Part shown: piece after piece, positions 42,541 to 52,759 of the stretch
Layout: the number at the start of each line of letters is the position of its first letter
Numbering within the stretch: the first letter of the stretch is position 1
Source of the DNA: Sporosarcina sp. FSL W8-0480
GTDB taxonomy: Bacteria; Bacillota; Bacilli; Bacillales_A; Planococcaceae
Reading direction: 5' to 3'
Assembly (NCBI RefSeq): GCF_037963765.1
Contig: NZ_CP150166.1
Location: 3,107,501 to 3,171,500, forward strand
DNA: 64,000 nucleotides
Notes under the pieces: model-generated
What the model was told of the DNA's origin: nothing
Database searches by the model: none
Seen by the model: only the letters and a program-made list of their open reading frames with translations
Made by a program: the position numbers and the translations under genes

Positions 42541-42575
42541 TCTATAAAATTGCCCCAGCCATTTAAAGCTGAGGC
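42541..42575 (-). terminator. Terminator of the polysaccharide cluster
   Basis: Minus strand GCCTCAGC-TTTAAATG-GCTGGGGC followed by AATTTTAT, 28 bases after the last stop. Confidence 0.75.
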
Positions 42576-42602
42576 AAAATCATCCTATTCTATTCCTATA
42601 TC

Positions 42603-43757
42603 TCAAACAATACCCTGCCCACACAAAACACCACAAACAACCCCAATAACCCTCTCCTGCTCCTCGACCGTCATACTCGATCCCGAAGGAAGACAAATCC
42701 CACTCGCAAACAATCGCTCACTAACCACATCATCCTCAGCATGCGCATAAAATGCACACCCTTCAAACAGCGGCTGCAAATGCAACGGCTTCCAAACAGG
42801 TCTCGCCTCAATGTTTTCTGCTTCCAAGGCATCAATCAGTTCATAAGGAGTTACACTGATCTTTCCAGGATCCAATAACATTGCAGTCAACCATCTATTA
42901 GAATAAGTACCTTCCAACTCCGGCATAAACTCAACACCTTGAATGCTTGCAAGAGCTTCCACATATCTTTCATACACCGCACGTCTCGCCTCTATACGCT
43001 CATCCAACACCTCAAGCTGCGCTCGGCCCACACCTGCAAGTATATTACTCATTCGATAGTTATAACCAACCGAACTATGCTGATAATGTTTCGCTGCATC
43101 ACGGGCTTGTGTTGCTAAAAATCTGGAACGTGCCAATCCATCCAGGTCATCCGATACTAACATTCCCCCACCCGAAGTTGTTATGATCTTATTTCCATTG
43201 AAGGAATAAACACCATATTGGCCAAACGTTCCACTCTGCTTCCCTTTATATAACGATCCCAATGATTCTGCAGCATCCTCGATCACTGGGACTTCGTATC
43301 GGTCACAAATTGCCATTAATTCATCCATCTTGGCACTTTGGCCATACAAATTCACAACAATGACGGCTTTGGGCAATTGCCGCCTCGATTGTGCCACTTC
43401 CATGGCACGTGCTAATGCAATCGGTGACATATTCCATGTTTCGTCTTCGGAATCAATAAAGACAGGGGTAGCCCCCGAGTATAGAATTGGATTGGCACTT
43501 GCCACAAATGTTAAGCTTGAGCAGAAAACAGTATCCCCCTTACCTACTCCAAGCAATTCTAAAGCCAAGTGAATTGCCGCTGTACCGGAAGAAGTCGCTG
43601 CAGCTCCGCCACTACCAACATAGTTTGATAGTTCACTTTCAAATGCATTTACATTCGGTCCAAGCGGTGCAATCCAATTCGTTTCGAATGCCTCATTTAT
43701 ATACTTCTGTTCATTCCCACTCATATGTGGGGGGGAAAGTAAGATTCGTGCATTCAT
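42603..43757 (-). CDS. pglE: DegT/DnrJ/EryC1 family aminotransferase (PglE-like)
   Basis: 384 residues from the ATG at 43757 (GAGG 10 bases upstream). PLP-dependent sugar aminotransferase: SSGTAAIHLALELLGVGKGD, DSEDETWN, EDAAESLGSLYKGK, and SFNGNKIITTSGGGM with the Schiff-base Lys. It should convert the 4-keto sugar made by the PglF-like dehydratase into UDP-4-amino-4,6-dideoxy-GlcNAc, the second step to UDP-N,N'-diacetylbacillosamine. Last gene of the cluster; substrate inferred from the presence of PglF, PglD and PglC homologues. Confidence 0.85.
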   Translation of the reverse strand: MNARILLSPPHMSGNEQKYINEAFETNWIAPLGPNVNAFESELSNYVGSGGAAATSSGTAAIHLALELLGVGKGDTVFCSSLTFVASANPILYSGATPVFIDSEDETWNMSPIALARAMEVAQSRRQLPKAVIVVNLYGQSAKMDELMAICDRYEVPVIEDAAESLGSLYKGKQSGTFGQYGVYSFNGNKIITTSGGGMLVSDDLDGLARSRFLATQARDAAKHYQHSSVGYNYRMSNILAGVGRAQLEVLDERIEARRAVYERYVEALASIQGVEFMPELEGTYSNRWLTAMLLDPGKISVTPYELIDALEAENIEARPVWKPLHLQPLFEGCAFYAHAEDDVVSERLFASGICLPSGSSMTVEEQERVIGVVCGVLCGQGIV

Positions 43758-43928
43758 TAAAATCATTCCTCATCATGAAGTATTAAGTTTCATTTTATAG
43801 TCTAATTAACATATAACCTTTTTCAAAAAAGCTGATCTTCCTTATTTCTTAAAGCATTCCGATTTCAATCCATGTCTTCTGAATAACTTATTCACTGCGG
43901 ATCAGGCATCTGCACTTTATATCGACTA

Positions 43929-45017
43929 TTAAACTTTATCTATTTCAGATAAATATGCATTTATTATAATACTGCGATCAAATTGATTCTCCATCTTTTC
44001 ACGCCCTGCGATACCCATCAGTTTTTTTTCTCCGTAAGGCATCTCCAAGAAATGAATAATAGCTTTATGCATACTTTCCGCATTCATTGCTTCAAACCCG
44101 ATACCACTTACTCTTTCGTCAAAGGTCTCTATACACCCAGGAATATTGGAAGCGATAACAGGTCGACCCATTGATGCAGATTCCAATAAGACGTTGGACA
44201 TTCCTTCATGATGTGATGGATTAATTATTGCATGACTATCTTTTATGAAAGGACGGACATCATTTTGGGATCCGTGGTATTTTAATATACCTTTCCTTTC
44301 ATATTCCATTAACAATTGGTAATAACTTTCCTCGCAGCTACCAATAAAGTTAAAATCAACATTTGAATAACTCTTCTTTACCATTTCGGCAACCTTCAAT
44401 AATTCATTAATTCCTTTTGACTTCATCATCCGACCAATAAAAAGAAACTTAATTTTTCCACTATCTGGCGGGTAATCCTCTAAAGGGAATTGTTCTAAAT
44501 TAACTCCTGAGCCAGGAATTAATCTTGCCTTATCCAAAACGATTTTTTTCTCTTTAAAAACCTCTAAATTTTTGTCGTTCTGAAAAAAAACACACTTTGC
44601 TTTTTTTAATCCAACCTTATAAAGATATAAGGAAATTAATTGTAATAATCCTTTGTTTTCAATTGATGTCCCTAAACCTGTTATATTTGCTATATATGGT
44701 ATTCTAAGCATTCTACAAGCAATTCCACCATATATATTTGGTTTAATTGTATATGTCAATACAAGAAATGGTTTAAGGTCTTTCAGAATATTAAGGTAAG
44801 ACATGAATAGTTTCAAATCAGTTAATGGGTTCTTCCCACGTCTATTCATTTTCACCTCTATGCATTTAAATCCTTTTTGTTTAAAATAAGACATTTTCTC
44901 ATGTTTAGGTGATGCAATATAAACTTCATAACCTTCCATCAATAGCCTATCTAAAAGCTCTCTTCTAAAAAGGTATAGACCTTTTGTTGCATTAGCCAGT
45001 ATTAAGATTTTTTTCAA
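43929..45017 (-). CDS. Glycosyltransferase family 4 (PglA-like)
   Basis: 362 residues from the TTG at 45017 (GGTGG 4 bases upstream; gives LKKILILANATKGLYLFRRE, the usual N-terminus); an ATG seven codons upstream lacks a site. GT-B fold: YTIKPNIYGGIACR, IANITGLGTS, FLFIGRMMKSKGI, and PSHHEGMSNVLLESASMGRP with the Glu of the donor site. The pattern matches PglA-type enzymes that add the second sugar to undecaprenyl-linked bacillosamine. Cytoplasmic face of the membrane. Confidence 0.85.
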   Translation of the reverse strand: MKKILILANATKGLYLFRRELLDRLLMEGYEVYIASPKHEKMSYFKQKGFKCIEVKMNRRGKNPLTDLKLFMSYLNILKDLKPFLVLTYTIKPNIYGGIACRMLRIPYIANITGLGTSIENKGLLQLISLYLYKVGLKKAKCVFFQNDKNLEVFKEKKIVLDKARLIPGSGVNLEQFPLEDYPPDSGKIKFLFIGRMMKSKGINELLKVAEMVKKSYSNVDFNFIGSCEESYYQLLMEYERKGILKYHGSQNDVRPFIKDSHAIINPSHHEGMSNVLLESASMGRPVIASNIPGCIETFDERVSGIGFEAMNAESMHKAIIHFLEMPYGEKKLMGIAGREKMENQFDRSIIINAYLSEIDKV

Positions 45018-45134
45018 ATTACCACCATTTCTTTCCATAGACTAAAACGCTTACCGTCCTAACAATTTTCAAATTACCTCAATAAACTTTCGCATGAAAT
45101 CAACGCTTAAGTTCATCAAATTGCATTATTTATC

Positions 45135-46439
45135 TTACTTTTTATACTCACTAATTATGTAGGGTCTTTTTCCCGACTTTAAAGGGGGAATTGTAGATGT
45201 ATATTCAAGAATAATTTCTGCGTCATTACCAAGTACATTCTTTAAACGTGTCAATATTATTGATTCAGTTTCACCTTTTATATATGAATCAAGTACAGAT
45301 AATCTTAGTATATAGAGTGATGCATTCTTTTGAATGAACTGAAATTGAAAAACATGATTGATATCACGCATGGTACTATTTATAGCAAATGGAGATATTC
45401 TTATCCCCGATGTATTGTAAATTATTTCAACGTTTCTTCCTTCAATTCTTTCAAACACTGGAGAATCAAACCCACATTTACATTTAAAATTTTCTTTTAA
45501 AACTGCCAAATCCCCTGTGTCATATCTAATAAGTGGCATTGCATGTGAATAAAGGTCTGTTACAACCACCCTTCCTAACTCTCCTCTTGTTACGGGACGA
45601 TCTTCATCAATTGCCAATAATTCAATTTTATAACTTGCTTCGTTCAAATGATAATTTCTTTCCTGAATACACTCATGTGCTATAACACCTAATTCTTCAG
45701 AAGCATACCTTCCCACTACTGCACAACCAAATATCTTCTCGGCAATTTCCCTTGTCTCTTCATACAACGGTTCTGATGTTGCAATTATTCCCGTAATATT
45801 AAAATTAGCGGCTGTATCTCCCTTTGATTTACAGAATTCAGCTAATGCTTTAATTACGGAAGGATAACCAATAATGGTTTTGACGCCTTTTTCCAACAAA
45901 GTTTTTCTTTGTTGTTCTAACCAACTAATATCTAATTCTGTTGGCTTCATAAATATTTTATTTTGTAATAGCATATTAATACGACTTCTATCTTTTGCGC
46001 CTATTAAAACATGTTTCATTCCAATCTTGTAATCTACCCAGCTATTAAAAAATACAACTTCCGAGAATTGGCGCTTCTTTTTATGCTTAGACAATAAAAA
46101 CGTGAAAGGGGTTCCATAAGAACCACTAGTTGTTACCTTTATTAATGAATTTTCTTCATATTTATTTGATAGAAAGTCATTATAGTATTGTCTAATGACA
46201 TTTTTACCGATAACTGGAAATTCACCCAAATCAGTTTTACCCTTGTAATTTTTATAGAAATTTGTGGTTTCACAAGCATGCTTTAATAGTTCTTTAAGTC
46301 TTATACTACTTGTTTTTCTCATTAAAGAAGAATTACTTGAAAATGAAGTTAGTTCTTTAAGGTTCTTTAAAACTGCGCCTCCCATAAGTAGGTCAGTTCC
46401 CCAAAAACCAATATTCCTAATTCTCTCAGACAAATTCAC
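45135..46439 (-). CDS. CapK / phenylacetate-CoA ligase-like adenylate-forming enzyme
   Basis: 434 residues, GTG start (GGAG 8 bases upstream). Adenylate-forming enzyme of the CapK type found in capsule loci: TTSGSYGTPFTFLLSK (phosphate loop), YASEELGVIAHEC, MPLIRYDTGDLAV, FERIEGRNVEII. A zinc-like CKCGF occurs near residue 330. CapK proteins probably activate an acid for attachment to, or modification of, the polysaccharide; the substrate is unknown. Confidence 0.85.
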   Translation of the reverse strand: MNLSERIRNIGFWGTDLLMGGAVLKNLKELTSFSSNSSLMRKTSSIRLKELLKHACETTNFYKNYKGKTDLGEFPVIGKNVIRQYYNDFLSNKYEENSLIKVTTSGSYGTPFTFLLSKHKKKRQFSEVVFFNSWVDYKIGMKHVLIGAKDRSRINMLLQNKIFMKPTELDISWLEQQRKTLLEKGVKTIIGYPSVIKALAEFCKSKGDTAANFNITGIIATSEPLYEETREIAEKIFGCAVVGRYASEELGVIAHECIQERNYHLNEASYKIELLAIDEDRPVTRGELGRVVVTDLYSHAMPLIRYDTGDLAVLKENFKCKCGFDSPVFERIEGRNVEIIYNTSGIRISPFAINSTMRDINHVFQFQFIQKNASLYILRLSVLDSYIKGETESIILTRLKNVLGNDAEIILEYTSTIPPLKSGKRPYIISEYKK

Positions 46440-46509
46440 TTTTTCAACTCCTGTAAAGGCACTCTATTATTAAAAATTGCCTTATTTCAATATATAAGTG
46501 ACTTTTATT

Positions 46510-47154
46510 TTACTTATTTACTTTTGTAGCTGGGACTCCCACATACAAGCTGAAGGGGTCAACATCCTTTATTACAACAGCACCAGCCCCAACAATCGAG
46601 TATTGGCCAACTCTAATCCCTTGAATAATGCAACTTCCAGTACCAATCATTGAAACCATTTCAATATTAACATTTCCCGAAATATTACAACCTGGATTTA
46701 ATGTCGAAAAGTCATTTAAATTCACATCATGTCCAACTGTGCAGCCGATGTTAATATTGATATGATTACCAATTGAATACATTGGATTTATTATTGCACC
46801 AGCACATACTATATTACCTATACCTATATTACCGTGCTTGGAAATAACTGCTTTCGGATGAATTAAATTAACCCAATTTACATTTAGTAATTTATCGGCA
46901 ATCCTCTTCCTGATTTGGCCATTTCCGATAGCAATTACTGCATTAATTTCATTAATACTTGAGATCTTTTTTAAATAGTCTGTATCTCCTACAATTTCAT
47001 ATCCTAATACATTTTTCCCTTTCTTTTTTAAATCATCATCAATAATCCCTTTGATAAGATATTTTTGCCTATTCGAGCTGCTATTTATTTCTTCAACTAT
47101 CTCTATAACCTGTTTGCTGAATCCTCCGCTACCTATTACAAAAATATGTTTCAT
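46510..47154 (-). CDS. pglD: Sugar O/N-acetyltransferase (PglD/NeuD family)
   Basis: 214 residues. N-terminal Rossmann-like part (FVIGSGGFSKQVIEIVEE) followed by a left-handed beta-helix of hexapeptide repeats (GNIGIGNIVCAGAIINPMYS, IGCTVGHDVNLNDFSTL with catalytic His, GAGAVVIKDV). PglD acetylates the 4-amino group to give UDP-N,N'-diacetylbacillosamine using acetyl-CoA. Its ATG shares one base with the stop of pglC, so the two are coupled. Confidence 0.9.
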   Translation of the reverse strand: MKHIFVIGSGGFSKQVIEIVEEINSSSNRQKYLIKGIIDDDLKKKGKNVLGYEIVGDTDYLKKISSINEINAVIAIGNGQIRKRIADKLLNVNWVNLIHPKAVISKHGNIGIGNIVCAGAIINPMYSIGNHININIGCTVGHDVNLNDFSTLNPGCNISGNVNIEMVSMIGTGSCIIQGIRVGQYSIVGAGAVVIKDVDPFSLYVGVPATKVNK

Positions 47155-47762
47155 TAGATTTTGTTTCCTTTAAACTTATTTGTGTCACCATTTGAATTAT
47201 ATTGAATACCTTCCCTGACAAATACTTTTTTCAATGTTACTATAATAATTTTTATATCAATAAAAAGATTGTAATTATCAACATACCAATTATCATAATC
47301 AAACTTTTCATTCCATGACACAGCATTCCTACCATTTATTTGCGCCCACCCTGTGATTCCTGGTTTAACATTATGCCTTCTTGCCTGCTCCTTATTATAA
47401 AGGCTTAAATACTCAACAAGTAGCGGTCTAGGACCTACCAAGCTCATTTCCCCTTTAATAACATTGATTAGTTCAGGTAATTCATCCAGACTTGTGCTTC
47501 TTAAAAATCTTCCAAAACCAGTTAATCTATCCTCATTAGAAAGAAGTACACCATTTTTGTCCTTTTCATTTGTCATTGTTCGAAACTTGTACATTGTAAA
47601 TTTCTTTTCATTCAATCCAGGTCGTTCCTGTTTAAACAATATAGGACTACCCAATTTAGTTTTAACTAAAAAAGCGACCAATAATAGAATAGGGCTTAGT
47701 AAAATGATTGCCATTAATGAGACAACCAAGTCAATAGCTCTTTTGAAAAACTTTCGATACAA
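47154..47762 (-). CDS. pglC: Initiating phosphoglycosyl transferase (PglC-like)
   Basis: 202 residues, TTG start (AGGAGG 9 bases upstream). Monotopic phosphoglycosyl transferase: re-entrant N-terminal helix (AIDLVVSLMAIILLSPILLLVAFLV), FKQERPGLNEKKF, MYKFRTM, the Asp-Glu dyad in STSLDELPELINV, MSLVGPRPLL, and VKPGITGWAQINGRN. It transfers the first sugar phosphate to undecaprenyl phosphate and so starts the repeat unit. The size and lack of extra membrane domains fit PglC rather than WbaP. Confidence 0.92.
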   Translation of the reverse strand: MYRKFFKRAIDLVVSLMAIILLSPILLLVAFLVKTKLGSPILFKQERPGLNEKKFTMYKFRTMTNEKDKNGVLLSNEDRLTGFGRFLRSTSLDELPELINVIKGEMSLVGPRPLLVEYLSLYNKEQARRHNVKPGITGWAQINGRNAVSWNEKFDYDNWYVDNYNLFIDIKIIIVTLKKVFVREGIQYNSNGDTNKFKGNKI

Positions 47763-48095
47763 TTATAAAACCTCCTTGAATAAACATTGGCAAAATAGAG
47801 TACCAATTTAACAAAGCCCGTAGAAAAATGCGAAAGGCTATTTCACCGGCTTGCTTAATCACTTACACATATTGAAAAACCCGTCCCGATGGCTTGCAAG
47901 ACCAGTACATATTGGCTTGGTTGTCCGTATATAGTCGCATAAGAATTTGCACCGCTGGCTCAATCTTCCCACAAAACTCTGATAAGGATTTACAAAGTTA
48001 TATCTATAAAAACTCTAATTAACAAACAATCATCTTAGAAGTTGAAAATTTGTACATTAACCCAATAAGAAGGAACATAACATAACACTTTTTTA
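47763..48095. other. Gap inside the polysaccharide cluster
   Basis: 333 bases between the nucleotide-sugar dehydrogenase and pglC, the longest gap in the cluster. No gene in any frame; there are short inverted segments but no clear terminator or promoter. Could be a leader for the downstream half of the cluster. Confidence 0.4.
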
Positions 48096-49376
48096 TTATA
48101 GTCTCCATAAATCAATTTTCTCAGGCTTTTGTTCTTTATCCAGTGCACTTTTAATATCTACAACTATCCCTTTACCATGTTTTAATAGTTTATCAAACTG
48201 TGGCCAGCCTTCCTGAATGTACTCATCATGTGGAACTGCTAAAACAACTGCTTCTGCTGGCAATAGTTCATTATAATTAGTTAAAGATACCTCGTACTCT
48301 CTCAATGCAGAAGCATTGTCTGCCTGTGCATCTGTTATTTGAACATCGACGCCGTATTCCTTCAATTCCTGGATTACATCAATAACTTTGGAATTTCGTA
48401 GATCTGGAACATTTTCTTTAAACGTTAATCCAAGTATTGTGACTCTTGCTCCTTGTACTGGTAAATTAGACTTAATCAACTTCTTAACTAATGTTCTTGC
48501 AATATATTTTCCAATTTCATCATTGATTCGGCGTCCAGCCAAAATAACCTCCGGGTGATGTCCTACCATTTCTGCCTTATGTGTCAAATAATAGGGGTCT
48601 ACACCAATACAATGTCCTCCTACTAAGCCAGGAGTGAATTTGAGGAAGTTCCATTTTGTTCCTGCCGCTTCCAATACTTCCGCTGTATCAATCCCAATGC
48701 GGTCAAAAATCAAAGCCAATTCGTTCATTAATGCAATATTCACGTCACGCTGTGTATTTTCAATCACTTTTGCAGCCTCCGCCACTTTAATAGAACTTGC
48801 TTTATGTACACCTGCAGTAACAACACTTGAATAAACCTCTGCAACAATATCCAACACTTCAGCTGTTTGTCCAGATACAACTTTTGTAATATTGGTAAAT
48901 GTATGTACTTTATCTCCCGGATTAATGCGTTCAGGTGAATAACCTACAAAAAAGTCTTTACCACAAACTAGTCCCGAAGCTTTCTCTAATACTGGAACAC
49001 AAGCTTCCTCAGTAGCACCAGGAAATACAGTTGATTCAAATACTACAATAGTTCCTTTTTGAATATTAGCACCGACAGTGTGTGACGCCTTTAATAATGG
49101 TGTCAAGTCTGGTTGGTTATGAGCAGTTATAGGGGTGGGTACTGATACAATAATAAAATCTGTTTCATTTAACCGTTCTCCCTTGGTAGTGAATTCAATT
49201 TGAGCAGCTTGTAAGTCCGCTGGTTCTACTTCATTTGTATAATCAATACCTGATTTCAATGTTTGGATACGATTTTCATTAATATCGAAACCAACAACAG
49301 GATGTTTCTTCCCAAAAGCAACAGCAACAGGTAATCCAACATATCCTAATCCGACTACAGCAATTTTCCGATTCAT
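48096..49376 (-). CDS. Nucleotide-sugar dehydrogenase (TviB/WbpA-like)
   Basis: 426 residues from the ATG at 49376 (GAGG 8 bases upstream; an earlier in-frame GTG overlaps the previous stop). UDP-sugar 6-dehydrogenase: VVGLGYVGLPVAVAFGKK (NAD fold), VSVPTPIT, ESTVFPGATEE, NTQRDVNIALMNEL, PGLVGGHCIGVDPYYL with catalytic Cys, and TFKENVPDLRNS. The sequence is of the UDP-N-acetylhexosamine dehydrogenase type, giving UDP-GlcNAcA or UDP-GalNAcA. Confidence 0.9.
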   Translation of the reverse strand: MNRKIAVVGLGYVGLPVAVAFGKKHPVVGFDINENRIQTLKSGIDYTNEVEPADLQAAQIEFTTKGERLNETDFIIVSVPTPITAHNQPDLTPLLKASHTVGANIQKGTIVVFESTVFPGATEEACVPVLEKASGLVCGKDFFVGYSPERINPGDKVHTFTNITKVVSGQTAEVLDIVAEVYSSVVTAGVHKASSIKVAEAAKVIENTQRDVNIALMNELALIFDRIGIDTAEVLEAAGTKWNFLKFTPGLVGGHCIGVDPYYLTHKAEMVGHHPEVILAGRRINDEIGKYIARTLVKKLIKSNLPVQGARVTILGLTFKENVPDLRNSKVIDVIQELKEYGVDVQITDAQADNASALREYEVSLTNYNELLPAEAVVLAVPHDEYIQEGWPQFDKLLKHGKGIVVDIKSALDKEQKPEKIDLWRL

Positions 49377-49387
49377 CTCTACCATCC

Positions 49388-50398
49388 TCACAGTTTTACT
49401 TTGTAATAATCAATATACCAATCTACAAACTTACCCACCCCGTCTTTTATTAAAGTCTGAGGGCGGAATTCTATGGTACGATAAAGATCTTCCACATCTG
49501 CATAAGTTGCAGGTACATCCCCTGCCTGAAGTGGCATAAAGTTCTTAATTGCTTTTTTTCCGACCTTTTCTTCAATTGCTTCAATGAATTCCATCAAATT
49601 AACTGGGCTATTATTCCCAATATTATATACTTTATATGGTGCGTAACTTGAACTAGGATCAGGATTCTTACCTGACCAATCTGGATTAGCCTTGGCTGGC
49701 TTTACAATCAATCGTGAAATCGCTTCAACAATATCATCGACATATGTAAAATCACGTAGCATTTCACCGTTGTTATATACATCAATTGGCTTACCTTCAA
49801 TAATGTTCTTTGTGAATTTGAATAGTGCCATATCAGGGCGTCCCCAGGGTCCATACACAGTGAAGAAACGGAGCCCCGTTGTCGGAATTCCATATAAGCT
49901 ACTATATGTATGGGCCATCAACTCATTTGCTTTTTTTGTAGCCGCATACAAGCTTAATGGGTGATCGATATTATCACTCGTAGAAAAAGGTAGTGATGTA
50001 TTTGCACCATAAACGGAACTTGAAGATGCATAAATCAATTGATTAACCTTACTATGTCTGCAGGCTTCCAAGATGTTCATAAAGCCTACAATATTCGAAT
50101 CTATATATGCATGGGGATTTTCCAAACTATAACGTACTCCGGCTTGTGCCGCTAAATTAATAACTACACTTGGTGATTCATTTTTAAATATTGTATTTAT
50201 AGCCTTGCGATCTTCTAAATCTTTCGGATAGAATTTAAAGTTTGACTCATTAAGTATTTTAAGGCGATTTTCTTTCATTGATACTTCATAGTAATCGTTC
50301 ATATTATCAATTCCAATTACTTGGTAGTTTAGTTCCAACAGTTTTTTAGCTAAATTAAATCCAATAAAACCAGCTGAACCAGTTATTAAGATTTTCAT
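49388..50398 (-). CDS. NAD-dependent UDP-sugar 4-epimerase
   Basis: 336 residues. Extended [64 protein letters not shown] (catalytic Tyr/Lys), [20 protein letters not shown]. Matches UDP-glucuronate/uronate 4-epimerases of capsule loci and acts with the adjacent dehydrogenase to supply a galacto-configured uronic sugar. Confidence 0.9.
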   Translation of the reverse strand: MKILITGSAGFIGFNLAKKLLELNYQVIGIDNMNDYYEVSMKENRLKILNESNFKFYPKDLEDRKAINTIFKNESPSVVINLAAQAGVRYSLENPHAYIDSNIVGFMNILEACRHSKVNQLIYASSSSVYGANTSLPFSTSDNIDHPLSLYAATKKANELMAHTYSSLYGIPTTGLRFFTVYGPWGRPDMALFKFTKNIIEGKPIDVYNNGEMLRDFTYVDDIVEAISRLIVKPAKANPDWSGKNPDPSSSYAPYKVYNIGNNSPVNLMEFIEAIEEKVGKKAIKNFMPLQAGDVPATYADVEDLYRTIEFRPQTLIKDGVGKFVDWYIDYYKVKL

Positions 50399-50402
50399 AA
50401 AA

Positions 50403-51497
50403 TCATCCTATCTGATATATTTTTTTATACATCGTTTCGTACTCTTTTACAATTCTTTGAATCGAAAACTCTTCTTCTATTCTTTTTCTGGCTTGTGTTT
50501 TAATTTCCATTAGTTTGGTTTTATCGATATTAAGCGCCTTCTGTATTCCATCTGCAAGTTTTTCGGGGCTACAGACAGGAACAACCGTACCTAATCCGCC
50601 AATTATTAATTCTGTATCACCTGCATTTGTTGCTACGCAATACAATTCCGATGACATTGCTTCACCAATAACGTTAGGAAAACCTTCACTTATTGATGAG
50701 GACACATAGATATCGGAAGAATACATTATATCTGGAATGTCCTTTCTTACTCCTAATAATTTTACTTCATTTTCTAAACCATAATAAGAAATTAAATTTA
50801 TTAAAACTTTATTTTTATAATCAATGTTTTTTCCAACTAATAATAATTCAAACTTAATGCCATTAGTTTTGAGAATATTAGCGGCAGCTAATAATGTATT
50901 ATGGTCTTTCAATGGCTCCCAACGTGAAATATTTAATAGTCTCAAGAGTTCGGTTTCCTTAATTCCAAAACCTGAATCCGGATTAAATTGTTCCAAATCA
51001 AAGCCGTTTGGAATCACTAAAAAACACTTGTTGTGGTATCCAAAATTCAAGTGATTTATTTTCCCTACTTCCGTACAACTGACAATTCCATCTACATACC
51101 CACTAAAAAAAGAACACACTTTCGCAATAAAATATGTTCTTTTATTCATTTTCTCCTTAGCTAAATAACTTCTTCGAATTCCCCAAACAACCTTTTTTTT
51201 CAGCAAAAGTTTTCCGAAAATCAACGCTATTAAATCTGAGTGATACATCCAAGATTGAACAATATCCGCACCCTTAAGAATGTTAATGATTTTAAACACA
51301 CTCTTAATTCTGAGTTTCTTAATATTTATTTCATGTACAGAAATATTCATTTCCCGAATTTCATTTGCATAAAAACCATCTGAAATAAAAGTAATAATTT
51401 CAATATCCATTTCGCTTTGTCTAAATTTCAGCAACTTATAGAGCATTGTTTCTGCTCCTCCTGAATTTAGGGAAGGAATTATATGAACTATTTTCAT
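50403..51497 (-). CDS. Glycosyltransferase family 4
   Basis: 364 residues. GT-B fold with [18 protein letters not shown] at the N-terminus, [13 protein letters not shown] in the linker, [20 protein letters not shown], and [20 protein letters not shown] holding the donor-site Glu. Cytoplasmic, sugar specificity not predictable. Starts 4 bases after wzx. Confidence 0.9.
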   Translation of the reverse strand: MKIVHIIPSLNSGGAETMLYKLLKFRQSEMDIEIITFISDGFYANEIREMNISVHEINIKKLRIKSVFKIINILKGADIVQSWMYHSDLIALIFGKLLLKKKVVWGIRRSYLAKEKMNKRTYFIAKVCSFFSGYVDGIVSCTEVGKINHLNFGYHNKCFLVIPNGFDLEQFNPDSGFGIKETELLRLLNISRWEPLKDHNTLLAAANILKTNGIKFELLLVGKNIDYKNKVLINLISYYGLENEVKLLGVRKDIPDIMYSSDIYVSSSISEGFPNVIGEAMSSELYCVATNAGDTELIIGGLGTVVPVCSPEKLADGIQKALNIDKTKLMEIKTQARKRIEEEFSIQRIVKEYETMYKKIYQIG

Positions 51498-51500
51498 TGG

Positions 51501-52757
51501 CTACCTCATTGTTTTCTCTTTTGAGATTTTATTTATCACAATATATACGAATAAAATTATGTATAAAAATGTCTGTGTTAATCTTGATATAAACAAAGTC
51601 CATGCCGCCCCGTATATACCAAATGACTTAATTAATAAAAACCCTGCGACTATTGTAACAATCACTGTAACAGTATTTATTATTGGTTGAATTCGAATAG
51701 CTCTTGCAGCGATAACAGAAATGTTTAGAAACGCAACCAAAAATCCAAATACTAAAGTGGAAGAAATTATTAAAAAGGTATCCTGATATAACGCATATTC
51801 ACCGCCATACAATAATGTTAATATTAAGTCTCCTCTTATAAATATAGGTACAACAATTAACAATGATCCCAAAATCGCTATAAGAAAAAGCTGAATATTG
51901 ATTTTTATAAACGGTCTGACTGTCTTGCTTTTAAGGGTTTTTGCAATTCTGGGTGCAGCTAATAATGAAATAGGTGATATTAACATATTACTTGCCACCA
52001 AAATATAATATAGTGCGGAAAATACTCCTACATCTGCAACACTAGTATAATGATCTAAAAAGTATCTTGGTATATTAGTATTTAGAGAACTAATTAACGA
52101 GGTAAGACCTAAGGGAAAAAACCATTTAATTTGTTTTATAGCATTTTGATCAAATATTGGTTTGTAAAGAGTAAAACGTGATAAGTTTCTAAAGTCATAG
52201 AATATTAATCTTAAAACCATAACGATTAGGAGAATCAATATTGAAATTACTATACTCTTCGTTAGAATATAAAAAACTCCAAAAAAGAGCATACTAAATA
52301 GTCCTCTAAAAAACTGTGATCTTCCTATAAGATCGATTCTACTTTTTCTTTGAAAATAGCCCATACATATATCACTTAACGATTCAACATATTTTACTAA
52401 TCCAATCAAAAGAATGACGAAGAGTGTGATAGTATCTTTGCTATATAATAAAGAAATGCAAATAATTATAATATAAGCTAAAGTTAAATGAACTATTCTT
52501 CCTCCTAAATATTTAGGAAAATTAAATTCTTCATTAGTATCAGTAGCTAATATCACTCTAAGTTGAAAGTTAAAAAAAAGAATTATTGGAGCAGTAACTG
52601 CTAAACCTAATGAATATATCCCCAAGTCCTCTGCAGAACCGTATCTTGCAATAATAGAAATTATTCCCCATTGCGAAATTGCATATATTAGATTTCCAGC
52701 CAATGACCATGAAACTTTTTTACGAAACACTTTTATCCTGTTCCAATTTTTCGACAT
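51501..52757 (-). CDS. wzx: Polysaccharide flippase Wzx
   Basis: 418 residues with about twelve membrane helices; MATE-like oligosaccharide flippase pattern: KVSWSLAGNLIYAISQWGII at the start, SAEDLGIYSLGLAVTAPII, FSALYYILVASNMLISPISL, and helix-rich C-terminus. Moves the lipid-linked repeat unit across the membrane. Two bases separate it from the wzy stop. Confidence 0.88.
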   Translation of the reverse strand: MSKNWNRIKVFRKKVSWSLAGNLIYAISQWGIISIIARYGSAEDLGIYSLGLAVTAPIILFFNFQLRVILATDTNEEFNFPKYLGGRIVHLTLAYIIIICISLLYSKDTITLFVILLIGLVKYVESLSDICMGYFQRKSRIDLIGRSQFFRGLFSMLFFGVFYILTKSIVISILILLIVMVLRLIFYDFRNLSRFTLYKPIFDQNAIKQIKWFFPLGLTSLISSLNTNIPRYFLDHYTSVADVGVFSALYYILVASNMLISPISLLAAPRIAKTLKSKTVRPFIKINIQLFLIAILGSLLIVVPIFIRGDLILTLLYGGEYALYQDTFLIISSTLVFGFLVAFLNISVIAARAIRIQPIINTVTVIVTIVAGFLLIKSFGIYGAAWTLFISRLTQTFLYIILFVYIVINKISKEKTMR

Positions 52758-52759
52758 TT

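Noticed and set aside
47763-48095. Possible riboswitch or antiterminator leader in the capsule cluster
   Set aside because: I looked for paired segments and known leader motifs and found no convincing structure or terminator.
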